64,000 nt of DNA from JASGIT01 sp047601665 (GTDB taxonomy: Bacteria; Pseudomonadota; Gammaproteobacteria; Burkholderiales; Burkholderiaceae_C), in assembly GCA_047601665.1 (NCBI GenBank), contig JASGIT010000001.1:4092001-4156000 (forward strand). The letters run 5' to 3'. Made by a program: the position numbers and the translations under genes. Within the stretch, counting starts at the first letter, position 1, and the number at the start of each line of letters is the position of its first letter. The notes under the pieces were generated by a model. It was not told the origin of the DNA. It searched no databases and saw nothing but the letters and a program-made list of their open reading frames with translations. Positions 43,165 to 53,146 of the stretch are shown here, piece after piece.

Positions 43165-45381
43165 TCAAAACCGCATCGTCGCGCCCACCCCGACGATGCG
43201 CGGTTGCCCCACGCGCACCGAGCTCACGCCCGGCCCCCAGGCCTGCCCGGCGACGAGGTACTGCTTGTCCAGCAGATTCCAGGCGAAGCCATAGATCTCC
43301 CAGTTGCCCTGCTGCCATCCGAGCCGGAGATTGACGACGCCGTACCCCGGAAGGTCAAAGCTTTCCTTCACATCCGCCGCGCGCTTGCCGACGTATTGCC
43401 AGGCGAGCCCGGCCTTCAGCCTGCCTTGCGCGCTGCCAATGGTCATCGGCGTCTCGTACTGCAGGCCCAGCGAGGCGTTGAACCTCGGCATGTTCGGCAC
43501 GCGATTGCCGGATTTCGCACCGGTCGAACTGCCGGAGGGAACGTCGACCAGCTCGGCATGCGTGTAGCCGACACCGGCCGTCAGTTTCAGGCCCGGGGTC
43601 AGGCTGGCGGCGGCCTCCAGTTCCATCCCCTTGCTCTTGTAGTCGAGCGAGGCGGAGCCGAAGAACAGCTGCGTCGGATTGAAGACGATCAGGTGCCCGT
43701 TCTTGACGTCGTTGTAGAAGACCGAGCCGTTCAGGCCCAGGCGCTTGTCCAGCCACAGCGTCTTGAACCCCGCTTCGTAGGTCCAGCTCGTCGAGGTGGG
43801 ATACCGCGGCTCGTCCTTGCCGTAGACGCCGTTGACCTGCACCACGGGATACCCCGCACTCACGGCGCCACGCGAAACGGTGGCGTAGGTCATGGCCTCG
43901 GGCGTCCAGTCGTAGGACAGCCCGGCGCGGCCGGTCACGAAGTGGTCGGACAGGCTCTGGCTTTGACTGAAGTACGGCACGGTGGCCGGATTGCCGTTGC
44001 CGGTGAACAGGTAGTCCGCGTCCTTGCGCTCGTGCGTGTAGCGCAGGCCCAGGGTAGCCTTGAGCTTGTCCGTCAGCGCCAGCGTGCCTTCGCCGAAAGC
44101 CGCAATGCTGTCGGTGGCGATGCGGTTGTCCTGCGTGCCGTTCTGCGCCTGGAAGTTGAACGCCGCGGGCGATGCCACGGCCTGTGTGTCGTTGGTGAAG
44201 CGCGAGCGGAAGTAGTTGATGCCTGCCGTCCAGTTGAATACGCTGTCCTCCAATGAGGACAGCCGCAACTCCTGCTGGAACGTCTTCTCCCGGAAGTGGA
44301 TGCCGACGTAGTCCGCATACGGCACGTCGAACCGAGCCGTCGGCTGCTTGGTCATCGCCGAGTAGATCAGTCCGTCGGTCAAGTCGAAGGGCTGGAACGA
44401 GTGGTCGTCCTGGAAGCTGGTCAGCGAGGTCAGGCGCGTGCGGTCGAATTCGTGCTCGACCTTCAGACTGGCGCCTGCGTCGCGCCAGCGGATGTTGCCG
44501 GCCGGATTGACCGCGCTTTGCGGGAACTGCGGGTTCTGCAGCCAGATGAACCGTGGCGCATTGGACTCGCGCCGGTCGTAGAAGCCTGTGAAAGTGACGG
44601 TGGTGCGGTCTCCGGGCAGCCACAGCAGCGATTCGCGCATGGCCCCGATCTGCACGCGGCCGTCGTTGCCGCCAGCGGCAATGTTGGGAACGGTGCCGTC
44701 GATGTTGGAGTAGCGCACCGCCAGGCGCGCGGCCAGCGTGTCCGACAGCGGCGTGTTCGCGACCAGTTCGCCCAGCCGGTGGCCGTGCGTGCCGGCCTCG
44801 GCGGTCGCCGAGAACTCGCGCTTGAAGGTGGGCACATTGGGGATGACGTCGATCGCGCCGGCCTGGGTGTTGCGGCCGAACAGCGTGCCCTGCGGGCCGC
44901 GCAGCACCTCCACGCGGTCGATGTCCAGCAGCGTCGGCGGCGCGCCGTAGACCGAGCGCGGCACCTCGCCCAGGTACATGACGGCCGAGGTGTCGTCCGA
45001 GGACAGCGGCGCGAACGAGCCGACGCCGCGGATGACGAACAGATTGCCGAACTGCCCGCCACTGTCGGCAAAGGAAATGTTCGGGGCCGAGCGCGCCAGC
45101 CCGGAATTGCTGTCGGAAGGCGCCGCTGCGGCCTCAGCCGCATGCTTGTCGATCACGGTCACGCTGATCGGCACGGACTGTGCGGATTCCTCGCGCTTGC
45201 GGGCGGTCACCGTGACGGCCGGAAGCTCGGAGGCAGAGGGCGGCGACACATCGCCCTGCGCTGGTGTGTCCTGAGCCCACACGGACGCGGCAGCGAGAAA
45301 AGATGCCATTGCCACGGCAAGCAGCGAGCGTCGATGCTGGACCGGCGCATGGTGGCGCCGTAGCTGGTTTCTGGTGCGCAT
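43165..45381 (-). CDS. TonB-dependent receptor (738 aa)
   Basis: It is an outer-membrane transporter. The signal peptide (LLAVAMASFLAAASVWAQ) is followed by the TonB box AVTVTARKREESAQ, the plug (VEVLRGPQGTLFGRNTQAG) and a barrel that ends in the sequence IVGVGATMRF with a terminal Phe. There is no STN domain, so it transports without signalling, unlike the receptor at 31051. The start at 45381 has GAAGGGGAA upstream. It is the first gene of a four-gene operon (receptor, MFS importer, TetR, unknown). Confidence 0.95.
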   Translation of the reverse strand: MRTRNQLRRHHAPVQHRRSLLAVAMASFLAAASVWAQDTPAQGDVSPPSASELPAVTVTARKREESAQSVPISVTVIDKHAAEAAAAPSDSNSGLARSAPNISFADSGGQFGNLFVIRGVGSFAPLSSDDTSAVMYLGEVPRSVYGAPPTLLDIDRVEVLRGPQGTLFGRNTQAGAIDVIPNVPTFKREFSATAEAGTHGHRLGELVANTPLSDTLAARLAVRYSNIDGTVPNIAAGGNDGRVQIGAMRESLLWLPGDRTTVTFTGFYDRRESNAPRFIWLQNPQFPQSAVNPAGNIRWRDAGASLKVEHEFDRTRLTSLTSFQDDHSFQPFDLTDGLIYSAMTKQPTARFDVPYADYVGIHFREKTFQQELRLSSLEDSVFNWTAGINYFRSRFTNDTQAVASPAAFNFQAQNGTQDNRIATDSIAAFGEGTLALTDKLKATLGLRYTHERKDADYLFTGNGNPATVPYFSQSQSLSDHFVTGRAGLSYDWTPEAMTYATVSRGAVSAGYPVVQVNGVYGKDEPRYPTSTSWTYEAGFKTLWLDKRLGLNGSVFYNDVKNGHLIVFNPTQLFFGSASLDYKSKGMELEAAASLTPGLKLTAGVGYTHAELVDVPSGSSTGAKSGNRVPNMPRFNASLGLQYETPMTIGSAQGRLKAGLAWQYVGKRAADVKESFDLPGYGVVNLRLGWQQGNWEIYGFAWNLLDKQYLVAGQAWGPGVSSVRVGQPRIVGVGATMRF

Positions 45382-46136
45382 GATTCCCCTTCGGATGAAT
45401 GCGGGAACCCTGGCTGAGACCTCGCGCTTCGCGCCGAGGAATGGACGGGCTTGGGCTTATTCCGCGTTGGCTATTGGTCAGTCAGTTGGTTTATTAACCA
45501 ATTGTTTAGTCATGATATTAATGATTTGCAACATCGCTTGTCAAGATGAACGCCCCTTCACCGACATTCCGAGCGACCCCGTGCCGCGGACGGGCACGCT
45601 CTGGGGCAAATGCTTCGCGCTGTTCATCGCAGACGCCTGGTTGGCATGTCCAGCGCAATAGGCCTGTCCGGCCTGACATTGCTGCTCGGCCGGGCTACGT
45701 TCAATGCCCATTTCGCAGGCATGCGGACGTTCGAAGTGAGCCTTGGCGTCTTCATGCCAGTCATCGTCAGCCTTCCGACCGAGCACGCGCGCGCCGCCAG
45801 CGATCAAACGCGTGCCGGCTGCCTTAGCGGGGCAGCACAAAGGTTCGGCATGGTGACTGGTCCGCCGTGGGGAGCTTGGAGCTACCGCATCCGTGCACCA
45901 AAGCCCTCCTGATTCACCGAAGCGCTGCTGTTCGCCCCCTCACGCCGTGTCTTCCGCCTCCCCGGGGATGACCCGCGGTGCGGGGCCGCGCGCCTCCTAT
46001 GGCAGCGGCCTCCGCAAGACATAAGTTTTTTAGTATTGAACGATATGTATTCAGAATTTTCAGCTAATGACTTCTAAGCACAATGAGCGAACAGCTTTCG
46101 CATCGATGTGTGGTGTGGCGGGAAAAGGAGGAGACG
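45382..46136. other. Divergent promoter region between TonB operon and permease gene
   Basis: 755 bases. The left part (45470-45540) is AT-rich and carries the palindrome at 45484-45504. The rest is GC-rich with short unsupported frames. The right end has an AT-rich stretch (46020-46075), probably the promoter of the TauE/SafE gene. Confidence 0.5.
45484..45504. promoter_or_regulatory. Palindromic operator upstream of the TonB receptor
   Basis: CAgTTGGTT-tATt-AACCAAtTG is a near-perfect inverted repeat, with its core TTGGTTTATTAACCAA at 45486-45501. It lies about 105 bases upstream of the receptor start, in an AT-rich promoter region. Its size and symmetry fit a TetR-family site. Confidence 0.6.
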
Positions 46137-46883
46137 ATGGATTCGGTGTATGTCGTGGTCGCCGCGGGCGCCGTCGTGGCGGGGTTTGTCCAGGGCCTGT
46201 CCGGCTTTGCATTCGGCATGGTGGCCATGTCCTTCTGGGCGTGGGTGCTGGACCCCAGGCTCGCGGCGACACTCGCCGTGTTCGGGGCGCTGACGGGACA
46301 ACTGCTCGCCGTCTTTTCCGTGCGCCGGGGATTCGATATCAAGCAGCTGCTGCCCTTTGTGCTGGGTGGCCTCGCCGGCATCCCGCTCGGGGTGCTATTG
46401 CTGCCCAAGCTGGACATGAACCTGTTCAAGGCCTTCCTCGGAACCCTGCTGGTGCTGTGGTGCCCCGTGATGCTCATGTCCAAGCGCCTCCCGCGCATCT
46501 CCTTTGGCGGACGCGTCGCGGATGGCATGGTCGGGCTGGCGGGCGGCGTCATGGGCGGGATCGGCGGCTTCACCGGAACGTTGCCCACGCTGTGGTGCAC
46601 ATTGCGCGGCTACGAGCGCGACGTACAGCGATCCATCATCCAGAACTTCAACCTCTCGATGCTCATGGTCACCATGGCCACCTACCTCGCATCGGGCATC
46701 GTCACGCGCGACATGCTGCCGATGTTCGCGATCGTGGCTCCCGCCATGTTGGTGCCGACGCTGCTGGGCACCCGCGTCTATATCGGGATCAGCGACGTCC
46801 GCTTCCGCCAGGTCGTGCTGAGCTTGCTTATCGCCTCCGGAGTGGCATTGCTTTCCTCCTCGCTGCCCAAGCTGCTTGCCTAG
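46137..46883 (+). CDS. TauE/SafE-family permease (248 aa)
   Basis: It is an inner-membrane transporter of the sulfite/sulfonate exporter superfamily with about 8 hydrophobic segments. The repeated glycine-rich pattern is seen as VVAGFVQGLSGFAFGMVAM and GLAGGVMGGIGGFTGTLP, the two-fold repeat of the family. The ATG at 46137 has the strong site AAAAGGAGGAG upstream; an earlier in-frame start at 46083 is less likely. The substrate may be sulfite, sulfoacetate or another organic anion. It is convergent with the LysR gene at 46981, which may control it. Confidence 0.88.
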   Translation: MDSVYVVVAAGAVVAGFVQGLSGFAFGMVAMSFWAWVLDPRLAATLAVFGALTGQLLAVFSVRRGFDIKQLLPFVLGGLAGIPLGVLLLPKLDMNLFKAFLGTLLVLWCPVMLMSKRLPRISFGGRVADGMVGLAGGVMGGIGGFTGTLPTLWCTLRGYERDVQRSIIQNFNLSMLMVTMATYLASGIVTRDMLPMFAIVAPAMLVPTLLGTRVYIGISDVRFRQVVLSLLIASGVALLSSSLPKLLA

Positions 46884-46980
46884 CGTGGCCGTGGCACACG
46901 GCGCGGGCGGCTCTCCTGGTCAGAAGCGCAACCGGTACCCCACAAGGGCTCGATGGGGATCCTGGCAACGGTCATGGCAT

Positions 46981-47964
46981 TCACTGCGCGGCCCTCGATA
47001 TCTCGATCGCTACCTGCTTGAGCGAGCGCGCGAGCAGATCCTGCTCCTCGTATTGCGCCCCGCCGATGCGCTGAAACAGCGTGATTGGCGGAAGCGTCCA
47101 GCCAAAGCGATGCCGTACCACGCCAACGCCGGCGATGCGCGCGAGCTCCTCCGCGACGTCCGCCGGTACGATGGACACTGCCTTCTCATTCGCCGCGACC
47201 AGCTCTCCTATCACCTTCGACGACAGACTCTCGACAAACGGCGGCGGTGGCGCCACTCCCGCGCGGAGGAAGAAGTCCGTGATCTGCTCGCGCATAGGTG
47301 TGTGGCGAGCGCCGAGCACCCAGTCCAGCTCGGTGAGTTCGGACCACTGCAGGGGCTTTCGGCTCAGGCGCACTGCCAGGCGCCTGTGGGCGATCAGTCT
47401 GGGCTCCTGCTGGTACAGCACCTCGTGTCGCAAACCGCGCATATCCAGGATCGCCGAGGTTCTGCCAACGACACAGTCCAGTTCGTGGATGCGCAGGCGC
47501 TCGAGCAGATGGTCGCTGGTGTCCTCGTGAAGGGACACCGTCATGCGGCGCCCCTCCGGCCGCGCCCGGTTGATCGCCTCCGCCAGCAGCCTGCCCGGCA
47601 GGAAGGGAATCACGCCCACATGCAGATGCGCGGCGCGCCCCTGGGACCGGGCCTCGAGATCCTGGGCCCAGTGGTCGATGTCGGAAAGCATGGTGCGTGC
47701 ACGCGCCAGCACCAGCTGCCCCAGCGGCGTGGGCTCCATGCCGCGCGTGGAGCGCAGAAACAGTGCCCCTCCGAAGAGGCTCTCCAGTTCCGCCAGTAGC
47801 TGCGTCACCGCAGGCTGACTGGTCGCCAGATGATGCGCGACCCGGGTCAATGAGCGGTGTTCCTGAATCGCCAGCAGCACCAGCAGGTGCCGGAGCTTCA
47901 GCCGATTGAACATCCGCTGCGCGAGCGTTGATTCCGCCACGGACCTGGAACGCGGCGCTGCCAT
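46981..47964 (-). CDS. LysR-family transcriptional regulator (327 aa)
   Basis: The N-terminal winged helix-turn-helix is LKLRHLLVLLAIQEHRSLTRVAHHLATSQPAVTQLLAELE, and the effector-binding domain starts near residue 100 (LHVGVIPFLPGRLLAEAIN). It resembles the GbpR/PcaQ-like group in length and start. The ATG at 47964 has GGAGGAGG upstream. The target genes are unknown; the nearest candidate is the convergent permease gene at 46137. Confidence 0.92.
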   Translation of the reverse strand: MAAPRSRSVAESTLAQRMFNRLKLRHLLVLLAIQEHRSLTRVAHHLATSQPAVTQLLAELESLFGGALFLRSTRGMEPTPLGQLVLARARTMLSDIDHWAQDLEARSQGRAAHLHVGVIPFLPGRLLAEAINRARPEGRRMTVSLHEDTSDHLLERLRIHELDCVVGRTSAILDMRGLRHEVLYQQEPRLIAHRRLAVRLSRKPLQWSELTELDWVLGARHTPMREQITDFFLRAGVAPPPPFVESLSSKVIGELVAANEKAVSIVPADVAEELARIAGVGVVRHRFGWTLPPITLFQRIGGAQYEEQDLLARSLKQVAIEISRAAQ

Positions 47965-49246
47965 AGGCCTCCTCCATAAGTAATGCAAATCAATGATGCC
48001 GGAAAAGAAGGCATCTTCTTATGGAGCTTTCTTTCACGGGCCGCTGCCACAAAGATTCGTATCGGTTGGTGCACCCGGTCGATCTGTCCTCCTACCGCTC
48101 GACAACCCGGCGGCTTGCTTTCCAAGAGCATCGCGCACGAGGGCGCGAGAGACACTCCTCCCTTTTGAGCTTCGTCGCCCGCGAAGCCGCACCTGCACCG
48201 GTACTTGAAAGACACCTGAAGCATCCCGCCCGACAAAGCGTCTGTGCCGCACCGTTCTTCGAAGGTTCTTCAAATCGGCCTCTCGCTTCATGGCGTCTCA
48301 CGCCGCCCCGCTCTGGGCCCCTCCAGATCGGACTCACAACCAGAGGCCTAAGCGCAGTTTGTCAACCCCCTCTCGCGCAGCCCCGAAAAAGGCGGATTCA
48401 AGACTTGGAGGCGCCTCGCAGCAAGGTGCGAACGCCACTCCGAAAGCCCCCGCAGACCTCTTGACGGAGCCTGGTGGCTGATGTCCACTGAGGGCTCCCG
48501 GAGGCTCCTTGCCCTCGCTCCCATCGGTGGAGCGCAAAAGGCGTTGCGGACGTTACCCGCCCTTCGTGTCCCGGCCCCGAGCCCGGACAGAGCCCCGCCA
48601 CAGAGCGGCGCTCAGAGGAATCCCTTCGTAGTGAAAGCCTGCGACTTGCCAGCCCTTGCGGCTGGGCGTTCTCCAAGAACGCGTCGCGGTGCAGGTCAAA
48701 CCGCTCGCCGGGCACCCGATGCCCAGGCACTGTTCCCGCCACCTTCCGAGCACGCGCAACGCGCGGCACACGGACGTGTATGCCCTGATCGGCTCCACGT
48801 GTGTCTCCGCTCGGACATCTGACGCTCTTCGGCTACGGTCAGGAGGGCGACCCAGCAGATGGGTGGCGCTACGAATCTAGCACTGATCCTGAAGACGTGC
48901 ACCGGCCCGACCGGTGCGCGGCGCTCACGGACCTCCAAGGCCGTGAACCTCCAAGGTCATTGGCGCAAACCAACCTGTGTCTGGCGCGGAAACGCGCGCA
49001 CAGGACCGGATCAACCCGTGTTCATTTTTAAGTACGACCGCGCCGCCGCGCTGCCGATGGCAGCCGTGCAGCGAAACCCTGGGTAGGTGCCGTGCGGCGT
49101 GGCCGCGCACGGCGCCCAACGCAACGGCCACCAACCAGGGCTGGCAAGCCAATCCGCCAGCTCCGGCAAGCAATGCCACCGGGATTGCCCTTTCGACACC
49201 AGACGGCACGCGCTCGGGACGCGGGCCGGCGCAACAGGAGAGACAA
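47965..49246. other. 1.28-kb gene-free GC-rich stretch
   Basis: Many overlapping open frames exist on both strands, but none has a clear ribosome site or a recognisable product. The sequence between about 48470 and 48820 looks internally organised, with open frames on both strands throughout. It may be a conserved non-coding element of the mobile block that starts with the integrase at 49247. I could not identify an origin or an RNA. Confidence 0.4.
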
Positions 49247-50485
49247 ATGAATGCCGACACCCCATCGTCCGCCCGGCCCCGCAAGCGGTCCCGGCGCGCG
49301 ACGAAGACCTCCCGCCGCCAGCCCGGGCGGCGCCACCGCGACTGGGCAGGCCTCAGTGCCGCCGACGTCCTGGCCCGCCATCCGCCCGGCCAGACGCCTC
49401 CCGAGGAAGTGCTGGAGATCCTGCTGGACCTGTTCAACGAGCAGCACACCGCCATCCTCAAGAGTGTGTCCCACAAGACGCGGCACGACCGTGCGGTGTT
49501 CCTGCGGCGCTTCCTGCGCGACCTGCAGGCCAAGGCGGGCTTCCCTACCACGCCCGACCCCCGCAACCTGGGCGGACGGCACATCCAGGCGATGGTGAAC
49601 CTGTGGCGAGCGGATGGGCTCGCGGCTGCGACCATCCAGACCTACTTCAGCTTCCTGCGGGGGCTGGCGCAATGGATCGGCAAGCCGGGGCTGGTGCGCA
49701 AGCCCGATACCTATGGGCTGGACATGGCGCAGTACCAACGCCACGAGGTCGCCCAGCGCGACAAGAGCTGGTCCGGCGCGGGCATCGACATCGGGCCCCT
49801 GATCGAGCAGGTGTGCGCCTACGACCGCCACGTGGGGGCGGCGCTGCGGCTGATACGGGCGTTCGGCCTGCGCCGCAAGGAAGCCGTGATGATGCGGCCC
49901 CATGCCTGCGTGGTGCCTTTCTCGGCCACCCGGCTGCCGCAGGAGCGCCGGAAGGCCGAGACCTATCTCTGGGTGTGCCAGGGCAGCAAGGGCGGAAGGC
50001 CACGCTTCGTGGCCATCGCCACCGAGCAGCAGCGCCTGGCCCTGGCCTATGCGCAGTCCGTCGCCGGTGGTCCCGACGCCCACCTGAGCAACCCCAGGCG
50101 CGACCTCAAGCAGAACCTCAACCACTTCAGCTACGTCATGCGGCGCTTCGGGCTGTCCCTCAAGGAGCGCGGCGCGACCGGGCATGGCCTGCGGCACGAG
50201 GTCTTCGTGGAGATCTGGGTGGACGCCACGGGCACCCAGCCCCCGGTGCGGGGCGGCGCGCTACCGCCAAAGGACCTGCAGGAGGCCGCGCGGCAGGAGA
50301 TCGCCGAATTGGCCGGCCACGCGCGCAAGCGCGCGGCTGGAGCCTACATCGGATCGGTACGGGCGCAGCGCCCCGCGCCCGCAGCCGCGCAGGACGGCCA
50401 GGCCGACAGCGGCGGCGCGGCCAACGACGACCTTGCGATGGCCCCCTCTGCCCCCACTGCCCCCACTGCCGTCAGGCAGCCCTGA
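49247..50485 (+). CDS. Integrase_1-type tyrosine recombinase (412 aa)
   Basis: It is a site-specific recombinase of the group with an N-terminal SAM-like core-binding domain (about residues 60-165, LFNEQHTAILKSVSHKTRHD to LAQWIG). The catalytic domain retains R (LIRAFGLRRKEAVMM), H-x-x-R (GHGLRHEVFV) and the H/Y box (LAGHARKRAAGAYIGS). It should therefore be active. The N-terminus is rich in Arg and Lys and the C-terminal ~55 residues are Ala/Pro-rich. The ATG at 49247 has AGGAGA upstream. Genes of this type occur in integrative elements of Burkholderiales together with PRTRC ParB genes, as here. Confidence 0.88.
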   Translation: MNADTPSSARPRKRSRRATKTSRRQPGRRHRDWAGLSAADVLARHPPGQTPPEEVLEILLDLFNEQHTAILKSVSHKTRHDRAVFLRRFLRDLQAKAGFPTTPDPRNLGGRHIQAMVNLWRADGLAAATIQTYFSFLRGLAQWIGKPGLVRKPDTYGLDMAQYQRHEVAQRDKSWSGAGIDIGPLIEQVCAYDRHVGAALRLIRAFGLRRKEAVMMRPHACVVPFSATRLPQERRKAETYLWVCQGSKGGRPRFVAIATEQQRLALAYAQSVAGGPDAHLSNPRRDLKQNLNHFSYVMRRFGLSLKERGATGHGLRHEVFVEIWVDATGTQPPVRGGALPPKDLQEAARQEIAELAGHARKRAAGAYIGSVRAQRPAPAAAQDGQADSGGAANDDLAMAPSAPTAPTAVRQP

Positions 50486-50573
50486 AGGGATGCAAGATGG
50501 GAATTCGTCTTTCTGAAGGCCTGCGGCGCCCGCGGTTCCTCGGGGCGCCTGCCCAGTTGCCCCGGCAATACAA

Positions 50574-50610
50574 ACGCCCCCGGCGTCCACACAGGACGGG
50601 CCGGGGGCGT
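50574..50610. terminator. Perfect 11-bp stem-loop between convergent genes
   Basis: ACGCCCCCGGC (50574-50584) pairs perfectly with GCCGGGGGCGT (50600-50610) around 15 nt. It lies between the ends of the integrase gene (50485) and the small minus-strand gene (50634), so it could stop transcription from both sides. Confidence 0.65.
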
Positions 50611-50633
50611 GCCATGAAGGGGCGGCGGATGGC

Positions 50634-50843
50634 TCACGCCGTTGGCGATACCTCGAAGTCCTCGTCAGGATAGATCGACGCGCCGCGCGCCCTCACCTCG
50701 CCCATGGCGAGTTCGTCCTCGCTCACGCCGTAGCGCGAGAGTGCGGCGCAGCGGGCCAGGGTTTCGGTGGTCTCGCTGACCTTGCCGATGTCCACCGCGC
50801 CGCCGTTGCGGACCACGCGGACGCGCCAGTCTTTCATGCTCAT
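50634..50843 (-). CDS. Small protein of the ParB block (69 aa)
   Basis: It is a short soluble protein (MSMKDWRVRVVRNGGAVDIG at the N-terminus and an acidic C-terminus, YPDEDFEVSPTA). AGGAG lies 9 bases before the ATG at 50843. It is co-directional with the PRTRC-type ParB gene and begins 107 bases after it. It is not recognised as one of the named PRTRC proteins. Translation is likely given the ribosome site and position. Confidence 0.65.
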   Translation of the reverse strand: MSMKDWRVRVVRNGGAVDIGKVSETTETLARCAALSRYGVSEDELAMGEVRARGASIYPDEDFEVSPTA

Positions 50844-50950
50844 GCCTCGTACTCCTGTTGTCCCTATGTCCCTGCCTGGGACGGTTGTCGCAGTGCTTGT
50901 GCCGGGCCGGCCCGCGCGCCCCTCGGGCGCGGAGCCGGCCAGGGGCGCAA

Positions 50951-53146
50951 TCACGCGGCCTGGGCTTCCTCCGGCTGAGGGCCTGCGGCTGCGGTGTCTG
51001 CCTGCGTGTCGGCGTCGCCGTCCGGCGGATCCTGCGCGGCGTCCGCCTCCTGCGGCGCGTCGGACTGTGCGTCGCTCCCCGCCGCATCGCCCTCTGCCTC
51101 GTTCGGCTCGCCTTCCTCGCCGTCGCCTTCGTCGCCGCCAGGGCAAGCCTGCTCCCCCTGCGCCGCGTCGTCCGGAGATCGCAGCCGCAGCACGGTGGGC
51201 AACCACCCAGTGGCGGCAAGCGCCTGTTCGGCGCCTTTGGCCGCAGCGTCCTTCTTGAGCGCCTGCAGCGGGGCAGCGGCCTGGGCGCTGACCGCCTCGG
51301 TGACGACCTCGGCGATGCGGGCCTTGGACACGTGGTTGAAGTAGGACGCCGCCGTGGCCTTCCACCACTTGCCCATGTCCAGGCCCAGTGCCAGGGCGAG
51401 GCCATCGGTGCGCTGCTTCTTCGGCTCGGCGGGGTAGACGCCGCTGACGGTGACCGCGACGAGGAACGTGAACAAGCGCGAGATAGCCGCCGCATCCAAG
51501 GCGAGCACCCAGGGCAGCACCGCATCCACCTGCTGCGGCAACAGCGCCTGCCAATGCTTGCGCTCGGCGTCCAGTGCCTGCCATGCCGCGCACGCCTTGA
51601 TGTCGTCGGCGTCCTGGTGCAGAACCTCATGGGTATCGGAAACGCTCAGCGTCAGGGGGTCGCCGCTGCTATACAGGTGCTGGTATCCACCGATCAGCAG
51701 CTTGGTCGCCAGCTGCGCGGTGGCCACCGCGACCGCCACGTCGGGACGGCCCAGCAGTTCGGCCTGGATGGCCGCCACACGGTGCGCAGTGAGGTTGCGT
51801 GTCAGCCGGTCGGAATGGACGGGCCGGGTCTTGGCGGCCGGCAAGGACACCAGTGCGGTACCGGCCTCGCCCGCTGCCCCGCCGCCATCGCGCGCGGCCT
51901 GGGCTGCCTGTGCCATGTCGGCGCGGTCGTCCGGGCGGATTAGGCCGTAGTGGACGGCGGGCGCGGCGTCGTGGCCCACGTACACCACGCAGCCCGCCTG
52001 GGCCATGAGTTCGGGCGGCCAGACAGCCAGCGCCTCGGTGATCGCCTCCATCTTGGCGTTCAGGTCTTCGCACTCGGCTTCCAGGCGGCGGTACTCTTCC
52101 TTGGCGGCGGTATCGTCGTCCTCCTGGTCGCAGATGTCTTCCATGCGCTGGGTGCGCTCGGCGACCTGCGCGTCCAGCTCGTCCAGCTCGGCGGCTTCCT
52201 CGGCGCTGGGCTCGCGCGCGGCCTTGCGCAACTCGCCGTGCTTGGCGTACTCGTCGCTGACGAAGCGCGCGCGGACATCCACCCACTTCCAGCCCTCCGC
52301 GCCCACCTGCTTGGCCTTGCGCTGCAGCTTGGCCACGGCAAGCTGGTCGAGCAGCATGGGATCGAGCAGATAGACCTTCTTGTCGTCGTCGCTGAACAGA
52401 TCACGCCGCGTGGGACCGCCCGCCTTCTCGTAGGCCTTGACGGTGACGTAGCGGGCCACGGGGTTGCGGTCGGATTCGATCTCCCCCTGGGTGAGGATGC
52501 GGCGCAGATGGTCGGGATGGCGGTTCCACGAGTCGAGGCCAGCCCAGGCCTGTTCCTGGCGTTCGTGGTCGTCCACCGAGGCCAGCACCATGAGGCATTC
52601 GAGGTCGATCTTCTTCTCGCGGTATTGCGCCATCAGCTTGGGCGACACCGCCGCGAGCTTCATGCGGCGCTTGACCACCAGCGGCGTGACGCCGAATGCC
52701 GCCGCCACGTCTTCGACGGACTTGCCCATGCCGATGAGCTTGGCGAAGGCGATGAACTCGTCCGCCGGGTGCATGGGCACGTGGAAGGTGTTCTCCGCGA
52801 GGCTCGCCAGCAGCCCCCTGTCGGCGGGCACGATGAGCACGGGCACGGGGAAGTTCTCGGGCAGGTCGCCTGCGGCTACCAGCAGCCCGATGGCCTGCAG
52901 GCGGCGTCCGCCCGCGCAGACCTCGTGCAGGTTGCGCGGCCCCTTGATCACGATGAGGTTCTGCAGCACGCCGCACTCCTTGATGGAGGCGGCGAGTTCC
53001 GTCAGGCTCATCTGCGGCTTGCCTCCCGGCGCGGGGCTGGGCGTGCGGGCCTGGTAGTCGACGGAAAGGATCAGCTGGTTGAAGGGGATGTAGGTGCGCG
53101 GCGAGGCCTCGACGATGGCCTCGATTTCCGCTTTGGATATTTTCAT
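50951..53146 (-). CDS. PRTRC-type ParB-family protein (731 aa)
   Basis: It is a DNA-partition protein. The N-terminal ParB/Srx domain is about residues 18-150 (YIPFNQLILSVDYQART, EVCAGGRRLQAIGLL). The central KorB-like helix-turn-helix is SVEDVAAAFGVTPLVVKRRM. A coiled region rich in Glu and Asp follows (residues ~320-375), and the last ~50 residues are acidic, alanine-rich repeats. Length and layout match the PRTRC-system ParB family. The ATG at 53146 has AGGAG upstream. The ParM-like genes at 36-39 kb may belong to the same element. Confidence 0.9.
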   Translation of the reverse strand: MKISKAEIEAIVEASPRTYIPFNQLILSVDYQARTPSPAPGGKPQMSLTELAASIKECGVLQNLIVIKGPRNLHEVCAGGRRLQAIGLLVAAGDLPENFPVPVLIVPADRGLLASLAENTFHVPMHPADEFIAFAKLIGMGKSVEDVAAAFGVTPLVVKRRMKLAAVSPKLMAQYREKKIDLECLMVLASVDDHERQEQAWAGLDSWNRHPDHLRRILTQGEIESDRNPVARYVTVKAYEKAGGPTRRDLFSDDDKKVYLLDPMLLDQLAVAKLQRKAKQVGAEGWKWVDVRARFVSDEYAKHGELRKAAREPSAEEAAELDELDAQVAERTQRMEDICDQEDDDTAAKEEYRRLEAECEDLNAKMEAITEALAVWPPELMAQAGCVVYVGHDAAPAVHYGLIRPDDRADMAQAAQAARDGGGAAGEAGTALVSLPAAKTRPVHSDRLTRNLTAHRVAAIQAELLGRPDVAVAVATAQLATKLLIGGYQHLYSSGDPLTLSVSDTHEVLHQDADDIKACAAWQALDAERKHWQALLPQQVDAVLPWVLALDAAAISRLFTFLVAVTVSGVYPAEPKKQRTDGLALALGLDMGKWWKATAASYFNHVSKARIAEVVTEAVSAQAAAPLQALKKDAAAKGAEQALAATGWLPTVLRLRSPDDAAQGEQACPGGDEGDGEEGEPNEAEGDAAGSDAQSDAPQEADAAQDPPDGDADTQADTAAAGPQPEEAQAA

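Noticed and set aside
45610..45912. 100-codon plus-strand frame with a hydrophobic start
   Set aside because: No ribosome site and no family match; it lies in the promoter region between divergent genes.
48398..48769. 123-codon minus-strand frame rich in Arg and Ser
   Set aside because: The composition is typical of a shadow frame in GC-rich DNA. No start signal was seen and several frames are open at once.
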